From NCBI GenBank assembly GCA_003342895.1, contig PTFA01000198.1, positions 891,905 through 955,904 of the forward strand: a DNA stretch of 64,000 bases. Direction: 5' to 3'. Of the stretch, positions 58,001 through 64,000 are shown one piece after another (positions within the stretch are counted from its first letter, which is position 1; each line of letters starts with the position of its first letter). The notes beneath the pieces are model-generated. The model searched no databases and had not been told where the DNA came from. It was given only the letters and a program-made list of their open reading frames with translations. The translations under genes were made by a program, and so were the position numbers. Source of the DNA: Casuarius casuarius (taxonomy: Eukaryota; Chordata; Aves; Casuariiformes; Casuariidae).

Positions 58001-61000
58001 AGCTTGGTTCTTCATAATATCTATTGATCTATCGGACAGGTTTACAATACAATACAATTTCATTTAGAGGGTACCTCGTAATACTGACATCAACAAAAAG
58101 AGTTACAGTGAATTTTAAACACATTATCATAACATGTCCATTGACTAAATTAGAAAAATAGCTTCACTTCATGAATAAATGAAAGAATAATTTCAGAAAC
58201 TTAACAGGGAAAGATGTTTTTGATCTTGAAGAAAGAAATTCTGAATAGCAGAATAACAGTGAGACAACACCAGCTCATCATAAAATATCTGGAGGCAGGG
58301 GTTAACAGGTAATCGCAGCTCACTAGGAGCTGTGATACACAATGCTCCCAGCAAATGCCATTCTCTATTGTCCGGCATTTTCACCAGTACATAGCTGGTA
58401 TAAAGTAACGAAGATAACTGATTTGATAAAACTTTTTGTATATTTTTGTAGAAAGAAATCAGTTCACAAAGTACAAGGTAGAAAAGAGTGATGTCTTAAT
58501 AACATAGATCAGGGCAATAATGGGTTTTAGGCATAATTAAGGAATTCTAGAATAAACAGCTATAACTGGGAAATAAGACAACTTTTTTGGTTTGGAGAAT
58601 GAAGGATACTCCACATACGGAGACAATGTAAAATGCCCTAGCTGCTGCATTTTAAACACTGAACACCACACACCAAAACAGCAGCAAAAGCAGCAGGAAA
58701 GTGAGCAAAAAATATCATTATAATAACAGTGTCTGCTCTTGATAAATGTATGTGAGATAATTCTGAGAGTCACATCTTTCAAACGAGTAAAAAATTCCCT
58801 GCCAATGGCTATAATGCACTTCCCACCTGCTCTACAGAGCTAGGCATATAAAATGAGACTATCATTCCTGTTAGAATTATTTAGAAAATGGTACTTAGTA
58901 CTGTATATTTTCAGAACAAAAACGAGTGAAAAAAACACCTTTTTTTTCCACCAGTTTCCATGGGCTAAACACTGGGCTTCCACAGGATAATACTCTGAAA
59001 ACAATGCTTGATTACCATCACCACTCATTCGGGCTTGATCCAATTATTATCGAAGTTCGGAGATTCCTTTGCCATGCATTGAGTTTGGAGCAGGCTTTTA
59101 TAACCTATTTTTTTGGTAATGGGAAAGGATATAGAAAAGTAAGGAAAGTATACTGAAAAATAAATCGCAACTCCTGGAAAATCTGTTTATAATTTGGAGC
59201 TGATCAAGGTAAATTCACATTTTCTATTTACTGAAACCATTAGATGACCCAGTAAGATCATGAAGATTAGACTGTATAATAAACCAACTAATGGTGTGTG
59301 CATGTAATGGTTAGTGTCCACATCCAGTTCTTCATCTGTCAGCCTCCAGATAGGGAGATTCCTACTACTAAATGTAGATATTCCTGTTTAATGACCAATA
59401 GGGTCAAGAAACAGAAGGAAGGAAATGTACATCTAAAAGTGTGGGAAAAAAATCATCCAGATGTGCTCAGACTTTTCCCAAGATTTGTGAACTTTTGATG
59501 AAACTATGTTGAGGTTTAAGAGATCCGGATGTAGCATGCTATTGTGTGTGGTTATAAGGGACCATGTGGATAGGCTCCATTTTTTTCTGCGTGGTTTCAG
59601 ATTAGAACTAAATGAAACTCAGCCCAAAAACCCTGCTGGATTTCAAATAGCTTTAAACACCATGCTCTAGATTTGCAAATTAATCCAGATGAATTGAAGG
59701 GGGAACAAGGTTTAGGAAAATCCTTCAAAGAAAACTATAATGTACCAGATGCCTGTGCCTTTAGTTCTTCTCCTTTCTCCACTGGGAAGGCATGATGATT
59801 TTATCTTCTGCATACTGTGAGTTCATGTCAGAGATAAAAAGCATAAAGAAGAGAGGGAAGGAATGTAGTGACATTGGAATAACAAAGCTTGCCTAGATTT
59901 CTTCCCCCAAAAGAGGAGAATCAATGCCCTAGAGCATACTCAAAATGCAGTAGTTGCTTTGCAGTCTGCAGGATAGAGGGAAAGTGGGAATTTCAGAGAA
60001 AGAATGCCTGTCCACTCCTCATCTGTATCTGTGGCCTCATCCACTGCAGCCAACCTAAAAAGACGCAATGCCTTGCACAGGAGGTTTGCCCACTGAAGAG
60101 CCACTGATGCTAACCTCAGCCCAGAGTCCCTGACCACAGAAGCAAAGCTGTACTCAGCAGGGTTTCTCAACAATATTAAACTGGCATGAAAATACTAGAA
60201 CAATACGATGCAGAGATTCCTAATTCAAAACATTCACATTAAATATAAAATAAACCAAAGAATGCTACCAATCCACCTGTGATAACATAGTGGCTGAGCA
60301 ATTTCAAATCAACACAGTGAGTCTTAATGATAGGGACAATTAATGCAATTACATTTGAAATAATCAATGTTTTTGCCATCAAAACCACAAAAGGCAGAGG
60401 ATTAACTTACTGTAAGAATGCCACAAATACCACCATCTGTGAGTGTAAAGGAGGAAAAGTTATTTATTAATTTTGAAGAAGGAATCCTTCTGTCACTGAT
60501 TTCATGCCCCTTTGACACAAGAATGTACTGAACTTCCTTTACCCCTCCTGGGACAACCAAGGGTATCTCTGATTTCCTCCCTCTTTTCTCATAGATTCTC
60601 CATGTCTTGCGACAGTGAGAGAGTTGGAGATAAGTCAGTGTGCCCTGTGTAATAGACTGTGCCCTACTTAACCACTGTTCCAGCCTGCTCTGCTTTTCAT
60701 GGTGGACGAAAGCAGATTGACTGGGGACAACTCTTACTGCGCTCAGTGATCCCTGCTGTCACCAACAGGGTCCTCCCCTTCTGGAGACACACAGAATCAA
60801 AATAGTAAGAGCACAGCTGTAGCATCACATCTGTGAATTTGGTTGTCGCTTCCTCTCCAGCCTCCCTGCCTTGGCCCATTCTGCATTAGCTACCAATAGG
60901 ATATCTGTAATGAATACTCATATGTGGCCAGCTCATCAGGCAATGTGAATTTGACTCAGTAAAGCTATTCTGAACTGTCAATGCCTTTCAACATTTTTCA

Positions 61001-62207
61001 GTATTTTGTTCATTGAACTATGCAGTAGTGATTTTTTTTTTCTTAAATATAGCAGCTTCTCATTTTTGAAGCTTAATTTCCAGAGTCATTTGATTCTGGG
61101 CAGGAGAGGGGAGGAGATGTTGTCAATTGTGCCCTGAGTATGCTAGCTGGTGTTTCTATCTCTATTTCGAGTGTATGCTGATGTGCTGGAGATGCAGGTT
61201 CCTCTTTGGGATGATAATTTGCCCAGACTACAGCCCCGCCCCTTCTTTGAATTTTATCAAAAGAGGAGAACACTCTATTTGTTTAGTACGGGGAACACTG
61301 TTAATACAAAAAGCATGCTGAATTTTTTACATTCTTTAATGTCTTACCTAACACCGTAATTTTCTTCTTCTCTGTTCTTGTTGCTGCTATAACCATGAGG
61401 AAAGACATCAGTCACAGATAGCGTAAGAGAAAAAATAAATATCAGCTTCCAAAAGGCACAAATTCAAAATAGGCAGTTTAAAAATTAAACAGCACTGGGT
61501 AGTGTATTTTCAACCCTTTTTGCAGTGGAATAAATGACCACAGAAGTTACAGAGAAATTGAGAAAGTAGCACTCTACTCTGCAATTAAAAACGATGGATA
61601 AAATGAGAATAGAACTGCAAAGCTGTCATTTTCAGATATTAAAAAGACAAGCATTTTTCTAGGCTGACTGGAAAAATCATTTGCTCATCTACTTATTCTG
61701 CTTAGATGTCAAAAAAGAAAAGCTTTAAAACACTTAACATTTAAATAATGATTTCGGGGAAAAAAGCAAACTTAGGCCTAATCTTCTTCTCATTGAACAT
61801 GATCAGAGTTTTTGTCTTTGAATTCAAAGTGAGCAGACTTAGACCCTTGGTTTTACAGAAAAGTAATAATTGAGAAGATGATAATATAAATATGGAATAA
61901 TATGCTGCATTTATGGTGGTGTAAATTTGGAGTTAAAAATAACACTTATTAGAGATAACAAATGTGAACAAATTTGCTTATTTTCATCTTGTGCTTTTAC
62001 CAATTTCTGAACTTTCTGAACTCTTATATATCTGTCAGACAGACATCCAAACTCCAGGAAATGAACCACTCAAGGTTCTCATTAAAAAAAAGCCAGGCTC
62101 AACTTTCCATTTCCTCATTAAGCCCTTGTTGGGCTTACAGTTGCCTAGGCTTAAAGGGAGAAAATTCTTGTTGAGGTTGTGACCTTTGCAGCAGGCTGAG
62201 ACAGTTT
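55074..62207. other. unique AT-rich sequence, no gene seen
   Basis: About 7 kb without a recognisable exon, RNA gene or clear mobile element. The 55500-55750 part (TTTGCTAATGCTTTTCATTT, GTTTCAATTAGTTTTG) and the 60290-60420 part (GGGACAATTAATGCAATTAC) are unique homeodomain-word-rich blocks that could be conserved non-coding elements. Frames such as 55717-56019 minus (100 codons) and 56682-56999 minus (105 codons) have no known domain. A CR1-end-like AGAATCACAGAATTTCC at about 57005 has no CR1 body next to it. Confidence 0.42.
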
Positions 62208-62223
62208 GGGGGGGGGGGGGGGN
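62208..62223. other. G15 run ending in an ambiguous base
   Basis: Fifteen G followed by one N and then a T run. The base call breaks down at the end of the homopolymer, so its length is unreliable. Confidence 0.95.
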
Positions 62224-64000
62224 TGTTTTTTAAAAAAAGCAGGGTAATTCTCTAGTTGTGCACAAGTGCTTCAAATATGGGGTCAACAGACACATAAAGA
62301 CTTAAGGTGGAAGAGCTGTAGAATATGAAGGTGCCATTACTAAGCAAGATGAAACAAAATATTAAAAACTACATATAGGCAGCAGTAAAAAATTCATTTC
62401 CAAAATTCCCAATTTTGAGAATTGGTTGGCGAGAGCTTATCTGTTAGAGCACATTAAGCAAACTGCTTGTGTGTTAACATGCTGCTGGTTGGAATGACAA
62501 TTAATAATGATGATGAAAGGCAGAAGCTCTGGGCCAGGTTCTCAGCTCATGGAGGCACTCGAGCAAGACACTTTTCTACACCCAAGGGCTTGGCCATGCA
62601 AAGCCATTAAATAATGTCCCAAGGCTTGGTCTACCAAAGCATTTTTGCAGTTCTCACAGCACAGGACAAACTACAATATTCTGCAGAAATCATTAATGGC
62701 AAGAAAGGCCACAAAACATCCATGCAATGCTAATTTGATGAATGTTCACATCCTAAAGAGTAGCTAGTGGACTGCGGTTAAAAAAAAAAGCACTAGTTTC
62801 TTTCCTAGAGGGATTCTGTGCTATAACAGCAGATAACGGCTGCACTGTGCTGTTCGCCTTTACTGCTTGATTGTGTGGGATACCATCGCTGAGATGTGTA
62901 TTGAACTAGATCCTCCTGAGTATAGTCCTGTCCATGTGCAGCCCCAAATTCCTGAAATAATGTAATGATATTAAAACCTATTGTCCTTATCTATATCCTT
63001 CTCCTCTCTTTTTCCTGCAAAGGAAGTTAAGCAGTATCGCTGTCAGTAGTAAACCAATAGCTAGAAGACATTTGTAATCCTGACATTATTTGCTCAAATT
63101 GTGAATTATGACTCTACCAACCATGATGTCATCAAACTTCATGTAGCCACTGTCGCTGCATCACCATAGTTCTGCAGTAGTATCTTCCTCAGCCAGATTA
63201 ATTTTACACTGGATTTCAGGCTTTTTTTTTTTCCCAAGAGCAAACCTAATATTTCTACCTGCCCTTTAATCATTTCTGGTTCATATCAATCTGTGTCAAA
63301 GAACAATACAGCGATAATATATAACCTTAGGGAACTGAGATTATATAAACTGCAGCATAATACTTACCATATTAAATTCAATTTTTCAATTTAGCTATTC
63401 TCTGTCTGTTTTACTTGGCTTTAAACTAAACAAACCTCCAGTGCCAAATGCAGCAATTGGAACTGACCACCTACAGCACAAGATTAAGGATATGAAAAAA
63501 TGCTGTGTATTTGTTCTGAAGCTAAAACCTTTTTCTCTTCAGCATGGGAACTTCATTGATTATAAACCACACTGTTCTAAATTAAATAAAATGGAAATAT
63601 AATGACCTATAGTGGAGTGAAATATGGTTTATTTAAAAGTGTTTTTAATCACATAAAATCTAAGGAAGGCCACTCTCCTGGTAAGAGTATTTTGCAAGAG
63701 AAAGCTTATCTATAAACCTGGCAACTTTATTATAAAAGACAATACCTGTAGTGAAAGGGAGAAAAGTTGATTTCAATTCATAAGAGGCCCTTTTATCCCT
63801 TAAATTTTCCTCCTGGCTGTAAGTAACATCTTCTTGACAGTGTCACATCATTCGGGGCTCTATGGAGCAAACCCCTGGTTTGCCACAGCATGCAAATCTC
63901 CAGAGGCTTCAGTCTGACAGGACGGGGGGAGATAGAGCCACAGGCTTCAAAGGCCCCAGACTCTGAACTTTGTCAACATCTCTCCAACTGCTGTAGCATG
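62224..64000. other. unique sequence with CNE-like block, no gene seen
   Basis: No gene is recognised to the end of the window. The block from about 62460 to 62780 is unique and compositionally balanced (GGAATGACAATTAATAATGA, CAAAGCCATTAAATAATGTC, GCAGAAATCATTAATGGCAA, CCATGCAATGCTAATTTGAT). It is the most enhancer-like stretch in the window by eye. GGGCCAGGTTCTCAGCTCAT at 62531 could be a coincidental match to the palindromic repeat terminus. Confidence 0.4.

Noticed and set aside
62530..62560. GGGCCAGGTTCTCAGCTCAT, like the palindromic repeat terminus
   Set aside because: No inner motif or opposite arm is visible, so it may be coincidence.
1..64000. Endogenous retrovirus or other viral insertion
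   Set aside because: No LTR pair, primer-binding site, polypurine tract or gag/pol/env-like frame was seen on either strand.
1..64000. Bacterial-type features (operons, CRISPR, Shine-Dalgarno-led genes)
   Set aside because: No dense coding, no spaced direct repeats and no operon structure. The CR1 element and sequence texture are those of a vertebrate nuclear genome.

Overview
The window looks like nuclear DNA of a bird. The best evidence is a 5'-truncated CR1 LINE at about 29.55-29.92 kb on the minus strand. It keeps the recognisable C-terminus of CR1 ORF2, the ORF2 stop codon, a short 3' UTR and the ATTCTGTG/ATTCTATG-type 3' end typical of avian CR1. Low interspersed-repeat density, AT-rich single-copy sequence, small isolated CpG clusters and several very old amniote repeats fit the same assignment. 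I cannot name the species or chromosome.

I recognise no protein-coding gene. The longer open frames are weak candidates: they lie in AT-rich DNA at about the length chance would give, or in C-rich or CpG-rich patches where stop codons are rare. The window is best read as intergenic sequence or the inside of a very long intron. There are no tRNA, rRNA or snRNA genes, no CRISPR array and no intact mobile element that I can support.

Layout. 0.85-1.72 kb: a degenerate minisatellite of about 23-bp units built on CTTTCTAGGAATTTCC, containing several NF-kB-like sites. 6.8-8.5 kb: a 114-codon minus-strand frame ending just before an AATAAA, and a two-part CpG island at 7.87-8.48 kb, the only strong promoter-like patch. 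8.5-22.6 kb: AT-rich unique sequence with microsatellites. 22.6-27.3 kb: a cluster of ancient repeats, including palindromic DNA-transposon-like remnants and a 5S-rRNA-derived SINE carrying a CTCF-like core. 29.5-29.9 kb: the CR1. 31.6 kb: a 39-base A run. 35.6 kb: two adjacent perfect hairpins. 39.6 kb and 48.9 kb: MIR/CORE-SINE-like fragments in opposite orientations. 40.3-40.6 kb: a G3T6G6T6G3 mirror motif followed by a small CpG cluster. 46.5-47.4 kb: a C-rich tract with a 211-codon frame. 47.76 kb: a 15-base assembly gap after a G run. 49-52 kb: a second cluster of ancient repeats. 62.2 kb: a G run ending in an ambiguous base.

Several unique, mixed-composition stretches (9.65-9.87, 35.06-35.34, 36.44-36.64, 39.82-40.08, 51.06-51.48, 55.50-55.75 and 62.46-62.78 kb) read like conserved non-coding enhancer elements. 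That is an impression from sequence texture and needs an alignment to test. If correct, the window would be part of the regulatory landscape of a developmental gene outside it, with the 8-kb CpG island as a possible non-coding or alternative promoter.
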